Positions 1 through 16,780 of a stretch of 64,000 nucleotides of DNA are shown piece by piece. Below the pieces are notes generated by a model that was given only the letters and a program-made list of their open reading frames with translations, was not told where the DNA came from and did not search any database. Position 1 is the stretch's first letter. Each line of letters starts with the position of its first letter. The stretch comes from Eutreptiella sp. 'Long Island Sound 2002' (taxonomy: Eukaryota > Euglenozoa > Euglenophyceae > Eutreptiales > Eutreptiaceae): contig OZ038378.1 of assembly GCA_964036045.1 (NCBI GenBank), positions 19,973,348 to 20,037,347 on the forward strand, in the 5' to 3' direction. The position numbers and the translations under genes were made by a program.

Positions 1-3000
1 ATGGGCCGTGCACCACTTTACACGGGCCGTGCACCACTTTACACGGCCCTTACACCACTTTACACGGGCTTTACACCACTTTACACGGGCCTTCCTCCAC
101 TTTACACGGCACTTTCACCACTTTACACGGGCCTTACACCACTTTACACGGCCCTTACACCACTTTACACGGGCCTTACACCACTTTACACGGGCCTTAC
201 ACCGCTTTACACGGGCCTTACACCACTTTACACGGGCCTTACACCATTTGACACGGGCCTTACACCACTTTACACGGGCCTTACACCATTTACACGGGCC
301 TTACACCACTTTACACAGGCCTTACACCACTTTACACGGGCCTTACACCACTTTGCACGGGCCTTACACCACTTTAGACGGGCCTTACACTACTTTAACC
401 GCGCGTTACACCACTTTGCACGGGCCTTACACCACTTTACACGGGCCTTACACCACTTTACACGGGCCTTACACCATTTACACGGGCCTTACACCACTTT
501 ACACGGGCCTTACACCACTTTACACGGGCCTTACACCACTTTGCACGGGCCTTACACCACTTTACACGGGCCTTACACCACTTTACACGCGCCTTACACC
601 ACTTTGCACGGGCCTTACACCACTTTACACGGGCCTTACACCACTTTACACGGGCCTTACACCACTTTACACGGACATTACACCACTTTACACGGGCCTT
701 ACACCACTTTACACGGGCCTTACACCACTTTACACGGGCCTTACACCACTTTACACGGGCCTTACACCACTTTACACGGGCCTTCCGCTACTTTACACGG
801 GCCTTACACCACTTTACACTGGCCTTACACCACTTACACGGGCCTTACATCACTTACACGGGCCTTCCGCAACTTTACACGGGCCTTACACCACTTTACA
901 CGGCACTTACACCACTTTACACGGGCCTTACACCACTGTACACGGACTTTACACCACTTTACACGGACATTACACCACTTTACACGGGCCTTACACCACT
1001 TTACAAGGGCCTTACACCACTTTACACGCGCCTTACACCACTTTACACGGCCCTTACACCACTTTACACGGGCCTTACACCACTTTACACGGCACTTACA
1101 CCACTTTACACGGCACTTACACCACTTTACACGGGCCTTCCGCCACTTTACACGCGCCTTACACCACTTTACACGGGATTTACACCACTTTACACGGGCC
1201 TTACACCACTTTACACGGGCCTTACACCACTTTACAAGGGCCTTACACCACTTTACACGGGACTTACACCACTTTACACGGGCCTTACACCACTTTACAC
1301 GGGCCTTACACCACTTTACACGGGCCTTACACCACTTTACACGGGCCTTCCGCTACTTTACACGGGCCTTACACCACTTTACACGGGCCTTACACCACTT
1401 ACACGGGCCTTACACCACTTTACACGGGCCTTCCGCCACTTTACACGGGCCTTACACCACTTTACACGTGCCTTACACCACTTTACACGGGCCTTACACC
1501 ACTGTACACGGACTTTACACCACTTTACACGGACATTACACCACTTTACACGGGCCTTACACCACTTTACACGGGATTTACACCACTTTACACGGGCCTT
1601 ACACCACTTTACACGGGCCTTACACCACTTTACAAGGGCCTTACACCACTTTACACGGGACTTACACCACTTTACACGGGCCTTACACCACTTTACACGA
1701 GCCTTACACCACTTTACACGCGCCTTACACCACTTTACACGGGCCTTACACCACTTTACACGGGCCGTGCACCACTTTACACGGGCCGTGCACCACTTTA
1801 CACGGCCCTCACACCACTTTACACGGGCCTTACACCACTTTACACGGCACTTACACCACTTTACACGGCACTTACACCACTTTACACGGGCCGTACACCA
1901 CTTTACACGGGCCTTACACCACTTTACACGTGCCTTACACCACTTTACACGGGCCTTACACCATTTACACGGGCCTTACACCACTTTACACGGGCCTTAC
2001 ACCACTTTACACGGGCCTTACACCACTTTGCACGGGCCTTACACCACTTTACACGGGACTTCCGCTACTTTACACGGGCCTTACACGACTTTACACGGGC
2101 CTTACACCACTTACACGGGCCTTACACCACTTTACACGGGCCTTCCGCCACTTTACACGGGCCTTACACCACTTTACACGGGCCTTACACCACTTTACAC
2201 GGGCCTTACACCACTTTGCACGGGCCTTACACCACTTTACACGGGCCTTCCGCTACTTTACACGGGCCTTACACCACTTTACACGGGCCTTACACCACTT
2301 TACACGGGCCTTACACCACTTTGCACGGGCCTTACACCACTTTACACGGGCCTTCCGCTACTTTACACGGGCCTTCCGCCACTTTACACGGGCCTTACAC
2401 CACTTTACACGTGCCTTACACAACTTTACACGGGCCTTACACCACTTTACACGGGCCTTACACCACTTTACACGGGCCTTCCGCCACTTTACACGGGCCT
2501 TACACCACTTTACACGTGCCTTACACCACTTTACACGGGCCTTACACCACTTTACACGGGCCTTACACCACTTTACACGGGCCTTACACCACTTTGCACG
2601 GGCCTTACACCACTTTACACGGGCCTTCCGCTACTTTACACGGGCCTTACACCACTTTACACGGGCCTTACACCACTTTACACGGGCCTTACACCACTTT
2701 GCACGGGCCTTACACCACTTTACACGGGCCTTCCGCTACTTTACACGGGCCTTCCGCCACTTTACACGGGCCTTACACCACTTTACACGTGCCTTACACA
2801 ACTTTACACGGGCCTTACACCACTTTACACGGGCCTTACACCACTTTACACGGGCCTTCCGCCACTTTACACGGGCCTTACACCACTTTACACGTGCCTT
2901 ACACAACTTTACACGGGCCTTACACCACTTTACACGGGCCTTACACCACTTTACACGGGCCTTCCGCCACTTTACACGGGCCTTACACCACTTTACACGG

Positions 3001-6000
3001 GCCTTACACCACTTTACACGGGCCTTACACCACTTTGCACGGGCCTTACACCACTTTACACGGGCCTTCCGCTACTTTACACGGGCCTTACACCACTTTA
3101 CACGGGCCTTACACCACTTTACACGGGCCTTACACCACTTTGCACGGGCCTTACACCACTTTACACGGGCCTTCCGCTACTTTACACGGGCCTTCCGCCA
3201 CTTTACACGGGCCTTACACCACTTTACACGTGCCTTACACCACTTTACACGGACATTACACCACTTTGCACGGGCCTTACACCACTTTACACGGGCCTTA
3301 CACTACTTTAACCGCGCGTTACACCACTTTGCACGGGCCTTACACCACTTTACACGGGCCTTACACCACTTTACACGGCCCTTACACCACTTTACACGGG
3401 CCTTACACCACTTTACACGGGCCTTACACCACTTTGCAGAGGCCTTACACCGCTTTGCACGGGCCTTACACCACTTTACACGGGCCTTACACCACTTTAC
3501 ACGGGCCTTACACCACTTTACACGGCCCTTACACCACTTTACACGGGCCTTACACCACTTTACACGGGCCTTACACCACTTTACAGAGGCCTTACACCAC
3601 TTTACACGGACCTTACACCACTTTACACGGGCCTTATACCACTTTACACGTGCCTTACACCACTTTACACGGGCCTTACACCACTTTACACGGGCCTTAC
3701 ACCACTTTACACGGGCCTTACACCACTTTACACGGGCCTTATACCACTTTACACGGGCCTTATACCACTTTACACGGGCCTTACACCACTTTACACGGGC
3801 CTTACACCACTTTACACAGGCCTTACACCACTTTACACGTGCCTGACACTCACTTTACACGTGCCTTACACCACTTTACACGGGCCTTCCTCCACTTTAC
3901 ACGGGCCTTATACCACTTTACACGGGCCTTACACCACTTTACACGAGCCTTACACCACTTTACACGGGCCTTACACCACTTTACATGGGCCTTACACCAC
4001 TTTACACGGGCCTTACACCACTTTACACGGACTTTACACCACTTCACACGGGCCTTACACCACTTTACACGGGCCTTACGCCACTTTACACGGGCCTTAC
4101 ACCACTTTACACGGCCCTTACACCACTTTACACGTGCCTTACACCACTTTACACGGGCCTTACACCACTTTACACGGGCCTTACACCACTTTACACGGAC
4201 CTTACACAACTTTACCCGGGCCTTATACCACTTTACACGTGCCTTACACCACTTTACACGGGCCTTGCACCACTTTACACGGGCCTTCCACCACTTTACA
4301 CGGGCCTTACACCACTTTACACGGGCCTTATACCACTTTACACGGGCCTTCTACCACTTTACACGGGCCTTACACCACTTTACACGGGCCTTACACCACT
4401 TTGCACAGGCCTTACACCACTTTACACGGGCCTTCCGCCACTTTACACGGGCCTTACACCACTTTACACGTGCCTTACACCACTTTACACGGGCCTTACA
4501 CCACTTACACGGGCCTTACACCACTTTACACGGGCCTTACACCACTTTACACGGGCCTTACACCACTTTACACGGGGCTCACACCACTTTACACGGGCCT
4601 TACACCACTTTACACGGGCCTTACACCACTTTACACGGGCCTTACACCACTTTGCACGGGCCTTACACCACTTTACACGGGCCTTACACTACTTTAACCG
4701 CGCGTTACACCACTTTACACGTGCCTTACACCACTTTACACTGGCCTTACACCACTTACACGGGCCTTACACCACTTTACACGGGCCTTACACCACTTTA
4801 CACGGGCCTTACACCACTTTACACGGGCCTTACACCACTTTGCACGGGCCTTACACCACTTTACACGGGCCTTCCGCTACTTTACACGGGCCTTACACCA
4901 CTTTACACGGGCCTTACACCACTTTACACGGGCCTTACACCACTTTGCACGGGCCTTACACCACTTTACACGGGCCTTCCGCTACTTTACACGGGCCTTC
5001 CGCCACTTTACACGGGCCTTACACCACTTTACACGTGCCTTACACAACTTTACACGGGCCTTACACCACTTACACGGGCCTTACACCACTTTACACGGGC
5101 CTTCCGCCACTTTACACGGGCCTTACACCACTTTACACGTGCCTTACACCACTTTACACGGGCCTTACACCACTGTACACGGACTTTACACCACTTTACA
5201 CGGACATTACACCACTTTACACGGGCCTTACACCACTTTACACGGGCCTTACACCACTTTACACGCGCCTTACACCACTTTACACGGGCCTTACACCACT
5301 TTACACGGGCCGTGCACCACTTTACACGGGCCGTGCACCACTTTACACGGCCCTTACACCACTTTACACGGGCCTTACACCACTTTACACGGCACTTACA
5401 CCACTTTACACGGCACTTACACCGCTTTACACGGGCCGTACACCACTTTACACGGGCCTTACACCACTTTACACGGGCCTTACACCACTTTACACGCGCC
5501 TTACACCACTTTGCACGGGCCTTACACCACTTTACACGGGCCTTACACCACTTTACACGGGCCTTACACCACTTTACACGGACATTACACCACTTTACAC
5601 GGGCCTTACACCACTTTACACGGGCCTTACACCACTTTACACGGGCCTTACACCACTTTACACGGACCTTACACCACTTTACACGGGCCTTCCGCTACTT
5701 TACACGGGCCTTACACCACTTTACACGGGCCTTACACCACTTACACGGGCCTTACACCACTTACACGGGCCTTCCGCAACTTTACACGGGCCTTACACCA
5801 CTTTACACGGCACTTACACCACTTTACACGGGCCTTACACCACTGTACACGGACTTTACACCACTTTACACGGACATTACACCACTTTACACGGGCCTTA
5901 CACCACTTTACACGGGCCTTACACCACTTTACACGCGCCTTACACCACTTTACACGGCCCTTACACCACTTTACACGGGCCTTACACCACTTTACACGGC

Positions 6001-7330
6001 ACTTACACCACTTTACACGGCACTTACACCACTTTACACGGGCCGTACACCACTTTACACGGGCCTTACACCACTTTACACGGGATTTACACCACTTTAC
6101 ACGGGCCTTACACCACTTTACACGGGCCTTACACCACTTTACACGGGCCTTACACCACTTTACACGGGACTTACACCACTTTACACGGGCCTTACACCAC
6201 TTTACACGGGCCTTACACCACTTTACACGGGCCTTAGACCACTTTACACGGGCCTTCCGCTACTTTAAACGGGCCTTACACCACTTTACACGGGCCTTAC
6301 ACCACTTACACGGGCCTTACACCACTTTACACGGGCCTTCCGCCACTTTACACGGGCCTTACACCACTTTACACGTGCCTTACACCACTTTACACGGGCC
6401 TTACACCACTGTGCACGGACTTTGCACCACTTTACACGGACATTACACCACTTTACACGGGCCTTACACCACTTTACACGGGCCTTACACCACTTTACAC
6501 GCGCCTTACACCACTTTACACGGGCCTTACACCACTTTACACGGGCCGTGCACCACTTTACACGGGCCGTGCACCACTTTACACGGCCCTTACACCACTT
6601 TACACGGGCCTTACACAGCTTTACACGGCACTTACACCACTTTACACGGCACTTACACCACTTTACACGGGCCGTACACCACTTTACACGGGCCTTACAC
6701 CACTTTACACGGGCCTTACACCACTTTACACGGGCCTTACACCATTTACACGGGCCTTACACCACTTTACACGGGCCTTACACCACTTTACATGGCCCTT
6801 ACACCACTTTGCACGGGCCTTACACCACTTTACAGGGGCCTTCCGCTACTTTACACGGGCCTTACACGACTTTACACGGGCCTTACACCACTTACACGGG
6901 CCTTACACCACTTTATACGGGCCTTCCGCCACTTTACACGGGCCTTACACCACTTTACACGGGCCTTAAACCACTTTACACGGGCCTTGCACCACTTTGC
7001 ACGGGCCTTACACCACTTTACACGGGCCTTCCGCTACTTTACACGGGCCTTACACCACTTTACACGGGCCTTACACCACTTTACACGGGCCTTACACCAC
7101 TTTGCACGGGCCTTACACCACTTTACACGGGCCTTCCGCTACTTTACACGGGCCTTCCGCCACTTTACACGGGCCTTACACCACTTTACACGTGCCTTAC
7201 ACAACTTTACACGGGCCTTACACCACTTACACGGGCCTTACACCACTTTACACGGGCCTTCCGCCACTTTACACGGGCCTTACACCACTTTACACGTGCC
7301 TTACACCACTTTACACGGGCCTTACACCAC

Positions 7331-9911
7331 TGTACACGGACTTTACACCACTTTACACGGACATTACACCACTTTACACGGGCCTTACACCACTTTACAC
7401 GGGCCTTACACCACTTTACACGCGCCTTACACCACTTTACACGGGCCTTACACCACTTTACACGGGCCGTGCACCACTTTACACGGGCCGTGCACCACTT
7501 TACACGGCCCTTACACCACTTTACACGGGCCTTACACCACTTTACACGGCACTTACACCACTTTACACGGCACTTACACCACTTTACACGGGCCGTACAC
7601 CACTTTGCACGGGCCTTACACCACTTTACACGGGCCTTACACCACTTTACACGGGCCTTACACCACTTTACACGGGCCTTACCCCACTTTACACGGGCCT
7701 TACACCACTTTACACGGACATTACACCACTTTACACGGGCCTTACACCACTTTACACGGGCCTTACACCATTTACACGGGCCTTACACCACTTTACACGG
7801 GCCTTACACCACTTTACACGGGCCTTACACCACTTTGCACGGGCCTTACACCACTTCACACGGGCCTTACACCACTTTACACGCGCCTTAAACCACTTTG
7901 CACGGGCCTTCCGCCACTTTACACGGGCCTTACACCACTTTACACGGGCCTTACACCACTTTACACGGGCCTTACACCACGGTACACGGGCTTTACACCA
8001 CTTTACACGGGCCTTACACCACTTTACACGGGCCTTACACCACTTTACACGGGCCTTACACCACTGTACACGGACTTTACACCACTTTACACGGACATTA
8101 CACCACTTTACACGGGCCTTACACCACTTTACACGGGCCTTACACCACTTTACACGCGCCTTACACCACTTTACACGGGCCTTACACCACTTTACACGGG
8201 CCGTGCACCACTTTACACGGGCCGTGCACCACTTTACACGGCCCTTACACCACTTTACACGGGCCTTACACCACTTTACACGGCACTTACACCACTTTAC
8301 ACGGCACTTACACCACTTTACACGGGCCGTACACCACTTTACACGGGCCTTACACCACTTTACAAGGGATTTACACCACTTTACACGGGCCTTACACCAC
8401 TTTACACGGGCCTTACACCACTTTACACGGGCCTTACACCACTTTACACGGGCCTTACACCACTTTGCACGCGCCTTACACCACTTTACACGGGCCTTAC
8501 ACCACTTTACACGGGCCGTGCACCACTTTACACGGGCCGTGCACCACTTTACACGGCCCTTACACCACTTTACACGGACATTACACCACTTTACACGGGC
8601 CTTACACCACTTTACACGGGCCTTACACCACTTTACACGGGCCTTACACCACTTTACACGGGCCTTCCGCTACTTTACACGGGCCTTACACCACTTTACA
8701 CGGGCCTTACACCACTTACACGGGCCTTACACCACTTTACACGGGCCTTCCGCCACTTTACACGGGCCTTACACCACTGTACACGGACTTTACACCACTT
8801 TACACGGACATTACACCACTTTACACGGGCCTTACACCACTTTACACGGGCCTTACACCACTTTACACGCGCCTTACACCACTTTACACGGGCCTTACAC
8901 CACTTTACACGGGCCGTGCACCACTTTACACGGGCCGTGCACCACTTTACACGGCCCTTACACCACTTTACACGGGCCTTACACCACTTTACACGGCACT
9001 TACACCACTTTACACGGCACTTACACCACTTTACACGGGCCGTACACCACTTTACACGGGCCTTACACCACTTTACACGGGCCTTACACCACTTTACACG
9101 GGCCTTACACCATTTACACGGGCCTTACACCACTTTACACGGGCCTTACACCACTTTACACGGGCCTTACACCACTTTGCACGGGCCTTACACCACTTTA
9201 CACGGGCCTTCCGCTACTTGACACGGGCCTTACACGACTTTACACGGGCCTTACACCACTTACACGGGCCTTACACCACTTTACACGGGCCTTACACCAC
9301 TTTGCACGGGCCTTACACCACTTTACACGGGCCTTCCGCTACTTTACACGGGCCTTACACCACTTTACACGGGCCTTACACCACTTTACACGGGCCTTAC
9401 ACCACTTTGCACGGGCCTTACACCACTTTACACGGGCCTTCCGCTACTTTACACGGGCCTTACACCACTTTACACGGGCCTTACACCACTTTACACGTGC
9501 CTTACACGACTTTACACGGGCCTTACACCACTTACACGGGCCTTACACCACTTTACACGGGCCTTCCGCCACTTTACACGGGCCTTACACCACTTTACAC
9601 GTGCCTTACACCACTTTAAACGGGCCTTACACCACTGTACACGGACTTTACACCACTTTACACGGACATTACACCACTTTACACGGGCCTTACACCACTT
9701 TACACGGGCCTTACACCACTTTACACGCGCCTTACACCACGTTACACGGGCCTTACACCACTTTACACGGGCCGTGCACCACTTTACACGGGCCGTGCAC
9801 CACTTTACACGGCCCTTACACCACTTTACACGGGCCTTACACCACTTTACACGGCACTTACACCACTTTACACGGCACTTACACCACTTTACACGGGCCG
9901 TACACCACTTT
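7331..9911 (+). repeat. Higher-order repeat block, copies of about 714-858 bp
   Basis: A diagnostic chain of variant units recurs: a CTGTACACGG unit, a GACTTT unit, a GACATT unit, a CGCGCC unit, two successive CGTGCACC units, one CGGCCC unit and two CGGCAC units. The TGTACA marker lies at 7331, 8065, 8779 and 9636 (spacings 734, 714, 857). The first CGTGCACC marker follows at 7464, 8198, 8911 and 9769 (734, 713, 858). Looser copies occur at 1501-1900, 5173-5440 and 6407-6690. This shows unequal exchange acting on blocks of about 34-41 units rather than on single units. Confidence 0.8.
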
Positions 9912-12900
9912 ACACGGGCCTTACCCCACTTTACACGGGCCTTACACCACTTTACACGGACATTACACCACTTTACACGGGCCTTACACCACTTTACACG
10001 GGCCTTACACCATTTACACGGGCCTTACACCACTTTACACGGGCCTTACACCACTTTACACGGGCCTTACACCACTTTGCACGGGCCTTACACCACTTCA
10101 CACGGGCCTTACACCACTTTACACGCGCCTTAAACCACTTTGCACGGGCCTTCCGCCACTTTACACGGGCCTTACACCACTTTACACGGGCCTTACACCA
10201 CTTTACACGGGCCTTCCGCCACTTTACACGGGCCTTACACCACTTTACACGCGCCTTACACCACTTTACACGGGCCTTACACCACGGTACACGGGCTTTA
10301 CACCACTTTACACGGACATTACACCACTTTACACGGGCCTTACACCACTTTACACGGGCCTTACACCACTTTACACGGACATTACACCACTTTACACGCG
10401 CCTTACACCACTTTGCACGGACCTTACACCACTTTACACGGGCCTTACACCACTTTACACGGGCCTTACACCACTTTACGCGGGCCTTGCACCACTTTAC
10501 CCGGGCCTTCCGCTACTTTACACGGACCTTACGCCACTTTACACGGGCCTTACACCACTTTACACGGGCCTTACACCACTTTACACGGGCCTTACACCAC
10601 TTTACACGGGCCTTACACCACTTTACACGGGCCTTACACCACTTTACACGGGCCTTACACCATTTACACGGGCCTTACACCACTTTACACGGGCCTTACA
10701 CCACTTTACACGGGCCTTACACCACTTTGCACGGGCCTTACACCACTTTACACGGGCCTTACACCACCTTACACGGGCCTTACACCACTTTACACGGGCC
10801 TTACACCACTTTACACGGGCCTTACACCACTTTACGCGGGCCTTACACCACTTTACACGGGCCTTGCACCACTTTACACGGGCCTTACACCACTTTACAC
10901 GGGCCTTACACCACTTTACACGGGCCTTACACCACTTTACACGGGCCTTACTCCATTTACACGGGCCTTACACCACTTTACATGGGCCTCACACCACTTT
11001 ACAAGGGCCTTACACCACTTTACACGGGCCTTATACCACTTTACACGTGCCTTACACCACTTTACACGGACCTTACACCACTTTACAAGGGCCTTACACC
11101 ACTTTACACGGGCCTTACACCACTTTACAAGGGCCTTACACCACTTTACACGGGCCTTACACCACTGTACACAGACTTTACACCACTTTACACAGACATT
11201 ACACCACTTTACACGGGCCTTACGCCACTTTACACGGGCCTTACACCACTTTACACGGGCCTTACACCACTTTACACGGGCCTTACACCACTTTACACGG
11301 GCGTTATACCACTTTACACGGGCCTTACACCACTTTACACGGGCGTTATACCACTTTACACGGGCCTTACACCGCTTTACACGGGCCTGACACCACTTAC
11401 ACGGGCCTTACACCACTTTCCACGGGCCTCACACCACTTTACACGGGCCTTACGCCACTTTACACGGGCCTTACACCACTTTACACGGGCCCTACACCAC
11501 TTACACTCGCCTTACACCACTTGACATGGGCCTTACACCACTTTGCACGGGCCTTACACCACTTTACACGGGCCTTACACCACTTTACACAGGCCTTACA
11601 CCACTTTGCACGGGCCTTACACAACTTTGCACGGACCTTGCACCACTTTACACGGACCTTACACCACTTTACACGGGCCTTACACCACTTTGCACGGGCC
11701 TTACACCACTTTACACGGGCCTTGCACCACTTTACACGGGCCTTTCGCCACTTTACACGGGCCTTACACCACTTTACACCGGCCTTACACCACTTTGCAC
11801 GGACCTTACACCACTTTACACGGACCTGACACCACTTTACACGGGCCTTACACCACATTACACCGGCCTTGCACCACTTTACACGGGCCTTACACAAACT
11901 TTACACGGGCCTTACACCACTTTACACGGACCTTACACCACTTTACACGGGCCTTACACCACTGTACACGGGCGTTATACCACTTTACACGGGCCTTACA
12001 CCGCTTTACACGGGCCTGACACCACTTACACGGGCCTTACACCACTTTACACGGGCCTTACACCACTTTACACGGGCCTTACACCACTTTACACGGGCGT
12101 TATACCACTTTACACGGGCCTTACACCGCTTTACACGGGCCTGACACCACTTACACGGGCCTTACACCACTTTACACGGGCCTCACACCACTTTACACGG
12201 GCCTTACACCACTTTACACGGGCCTCACACCACTTTACACGGGCCTTACACCACTTTACACGGGCCTCACACCACTTTACACGGACCTTACACCACTTTA
12301 CACGGGCCTTACACCACTTTACACGGGCCTTACACCACTTTACACGGGCCTTATACCACTTTACACGGGCCTTACACCACTTTACACGGGCGTTATACCA
12401 CTTTATACGGGCCTTACACCGCTTTACACGGGCCTGACACCACTTACACGGGCCTTACACCACTTTACACGGGCCTTACACCACTTTACACGGGCCTTAC
12501 ACCACTTTGCACGGACCTTACAGCACTTTACACGGACCTTACACCACTTTACACGGGCCTTACACCACTTTACACGGGCCTTACACCACTTTACACGGGC
12601 CTTACACCACTTTACACGGGCCTTAGACCACTTTACACGGGCCTTACACCACTTTACACGGGCCTTACACCACTTTACACGGGCCTTCCGCCACTTTACA
12701 CGGGCCTTACACCACTTTACACGGGCCTTACACCACTTTACACGGACCTTACACCACTTTACACGGGCCTTACACCACTTTACACGGGCCTTACACCACT
12801 TTGCACACGCCTTACACCACTTTACACGGGCCTTACACCACTTTACACGGGCCTTACACCACTTTACACGGGCCTTACACCACTTTACACGGGCCTTACA

Positions 12901-14479
12901 CCACTTTACACGGGCCTTACACCACTTTACACGGGCCTTACACCACTTTACACGGGCCTTGCACCACTTTACACGGGCCTTACACCACTTTACACGGGCC
13001 TTACACCACTTTACACGGGCCTTACACCACTTTGTACGGACCTTACACCACTTTACACGGGCCTTACACCACTTTACACGGGCGTTATACCACTTTACAC
13101 GGGCCTTACACCGCATTACACGGGCCTGACACCACTTACACGGGCCTTGCACCACTTTACACGGGCCTCACACCACTTTACACGGGCCTTACACCACTTT
13201 ACACGGACCTTACACCACTTTGCACGGGCCTTACACCACTTTACACGGGCCTTACACCACTTTACACGGGCGTTATACCACTTTACACGGCACTTACACC
13301 ACTTTACACGGGCGTTATACCACTTTACACGGGCCTTACACCGCTTTACACGGGGCTGACACCACTTACACGGGCCTTACACCACTTTGCACGGGCCTCA
13401 CACCACTTTACACGGGCCTTACACCAGTTTACACGGGCCTTACACCACTTTGCACGGGCCCTACACCACTTACACTCGCCTTACACCACTTTACATGGGC
13501 CTTACACCACTTTGCACGGGCCTTACACCACTTTACACGGGCCTTACACCACTTTACACATGCCTTACACCACTTTGCACGGGCCTTACACCACTTTGCA
13601 CGGACCTTGCACCACTTTACACGGACCTTACACCACTTTACACGGGCCTTACACCACTTTGCACGGGCCTTACACCACTTTACACGGGCCTTGCACCACT
13701 TTACACGGGCCTTTCGCCACTTTACACGGGCCTTACACCACTTTACACCGGCCTTACACCACTTTGCACGGACCTTACACCACTTTACACGGACCTGACA
13801 CCACTTTACACGGGCCTTACACCACATTACACGGGCCTTGCATCACTTTACACGGGCCTTACACCACTTTACACGGGCCTTACACCACTTTACACGGGCC
13901 TTCCGCCACTTTACACGGGCCTTACACCACTTTACACGGGCCTTCCGCCACTTTACACGGGCCTTAGACCACTCTACACGGGCCTTACACCACTTTACAC
14001 GGGCCTTAGACCACTTACACGGGCCCTACACCACTTTACACGGGCCTTACACCACTTTACACGGGCCTTACACCACTTTACACGGACCTTACACCACTTT
14101 ACACCGGCCTTACACCACTTTACACGGGCCTTCCGCCACTTTACACGGGCCTTACACCACTTTACACGGGCCTTAGACCACTTTACACGGACCTTACACC
14201 ACTTTACACGGGCCTTACACCACTTTACACGGGCCTTGCACCACTTTACACCGGCCTTACACTACTTTACACGGGCCTTATAGCACTTTACACGGGCCTT
14301 ACACCACTTTACACGGGCCTTACACCACTTTGCACAGGCAATACACCACTTTACACGGGCCTTACACCACTTTACACGGGCCTTACACCACTTTACACGG
14401 GCCTTACACCACTTTGCACGGGCCTTGCACCACTTTACACCGGCCTTACACTACTTTACACGGGCCTTATAGCACTTTA

Positions 14480-16780
14480 CACGGGCCTTACACCACTTTA
14501 CACGGGCCTTACACCACTTTGCACAGGCCTTACACCACTTTACACGGGCCTTACACCACTTTACACGGGCCTTGCACCACTTTACACGGGCCTTCCGCCA
14601 CTTTGCACGGGCCTTACACCACTTTACACGGGCCTTACACCACTTTACACGGGCCTTACACCACTTTACACGGTCCTTACACCACTTTACACGGGCCTTA
14701 CACCACTTTACACCTGCCTTACACCACTTTACACGGGCCTTACACCACTTTTCACGGGCCTTACACCACTTTTCACGGACCTTACACCACTTTACACGGA
14801 CCTTACACCACTTTACATGGGCCTTACACCACTTTACACGAACCTTACACCACTTTACACGGACCTTACACCACTTTACACGGGCCTTACACCACTTTAC
14901 ACGGGCCTTACACCACTATACACTGGCCTTACACCACTTTACATGGGCCGTCCACCACTTTACACGGGCCTTACACCACTTTACACGGGCCTTATACCAC
15001 TTTACACGGGCCTTACACCACTTTACACGGGCCTTGCACCACTTTACACGGGCCTTACACCACTTCACACGGGCCTTACACCACTTTACACGGGCCTTAC
15101 ACCACTTTACACGGGCCTTACACCATTTTACACGGGCCTTACGCCACTTTACACGGGCCTTACACCACTTTACACGGCGGGCCTTACACCACTTTACACC
15201 GGCCTTACACCACTTTACACGTGCCTTACACCACTTTGCACGGACATTACACCACTTTACACCGCTCCTACACCATTTTACACGCGCCTTCCACCACTTT
15301 ACACGGGCCTTACACCACTTTACACGGGCCTTACACCACTTTACACGGGCCTTACACCACTTTACACGGACCTTACACCACTTTACACGGACCTTACACC
15401 ATTTTACACGGGCCTTACACCACCTTACACGGGCCTTACACCACCTTACACGGACCTTACACCACTTTACACGGGCCTTACACCACTTTACACGGACCTT
15501 ACACCACTTTACACGGGCCTTACACCACTTCACACGGGCCTTGCACCACTTTACACGGGCCTTACACCACTTTACACGGGCCTTACACCACTTTACACGG
15601 GCCTTACACCACTTTACACGGGCCTTACACCACTTTGCACAGGCCTTACACCACTTTACACGGGCCTTACACCACTTTACACGGGCCTTGCACCACTTTA
15701 CACGGGCCTTCCGCCACTTTGCACGGGCCTTACACCACTTTACACGGGCCTTACACCACTTTACACGGGCCTTACACCACTTTACACGGTCCTTACACCA
15801 CTTTACACGGGCCTTACACCACTTTACACCTGCCTTACACCACTTTACACGGGCCTTACACCACTTTTCACGGGCCTTACACCACTTTTCACGGACCTTA
15901 CACCACTTTACACGGACCTTACACCACTTTACATGGGCCTTACACCACTTTACACGGGCCTTACACCACTTTACACGGACCTTACACCACTTTACACGGG
16001 CCTTACACCACTTTACACGGGCCTTACACCACTATACACTGGCCTTACACCACTTTACATGGGCCGTCCACCACTTTACACGGGCCTTACACCACTTTAC
16101 ACGGGCCTTATACCACTTTACACGGGCCTTACACCACTTTACACGGGCCTTGCACCACTTTACACGGGCCTTACACCACTTCACACGGGCCTTACACCAC
16201 TTTACACGGGCCTTACACCACTTTACACGGGCCTTACACCATTTTACACGGGCCTTACACCACTTTACACGGGCCTTGCACCACTTTACACGGGCCTTAC
16301 GCCACTTTACACGGGCCTTACACCACTTTACACGGCGGGCCTTACACCACTTTACACCGGCCTTACACCACTTTACACGTGCCTTACACCACTTTGCACG
16401 GACATTACACCACTTTACACGGCTCTTACACCATTTTACACGCGCCTTCCACCACTTTACACGGGCCTTACACCACTTTACACGGGCCTTACACCACTTT
16501 ACACGGGCCTTACACCACTTTACACGGACCTTACACCACTTTACACGGACCTTACACCATTTTACACGGGCCTTACACCACCTTACACGGGCCTTACACC
16601 ACCTTACACGGACCTTACACCACTTTACACGGGCCTTACACCACTTCACACGGACCTTACACCACTTTACACGGGCCTTACACCACTTCACACGGGCCTT
16701 GCACCACTTTACACGGGCCTTACACCACTTTACACGGGCCTTACACCACTTTACACGGGCCTTACACCACTTTACACGGG
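14480..16780 (+). repeat. Segmental duplication inside the satellite, offset 1116 bp
   Basis: Rare variants recur at a constant offset of 1116 bp: GCACAGGCC at 14521 and 15637, CCGCCACTTTGC at 14595 and 15711, a TTTTCACGGG unit at 14751 and 15867, and ACTATACACTGG at 14915 and 16031. The offset is 53 units plus 3 bp, explained by a 24-bp unit with an extra CGG near 15176. That 24-bp unit is itself repeated near 16335, where the offset has grown to 1158 by two inserted units. Outer limits are approximate. Confidence 0.75.
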
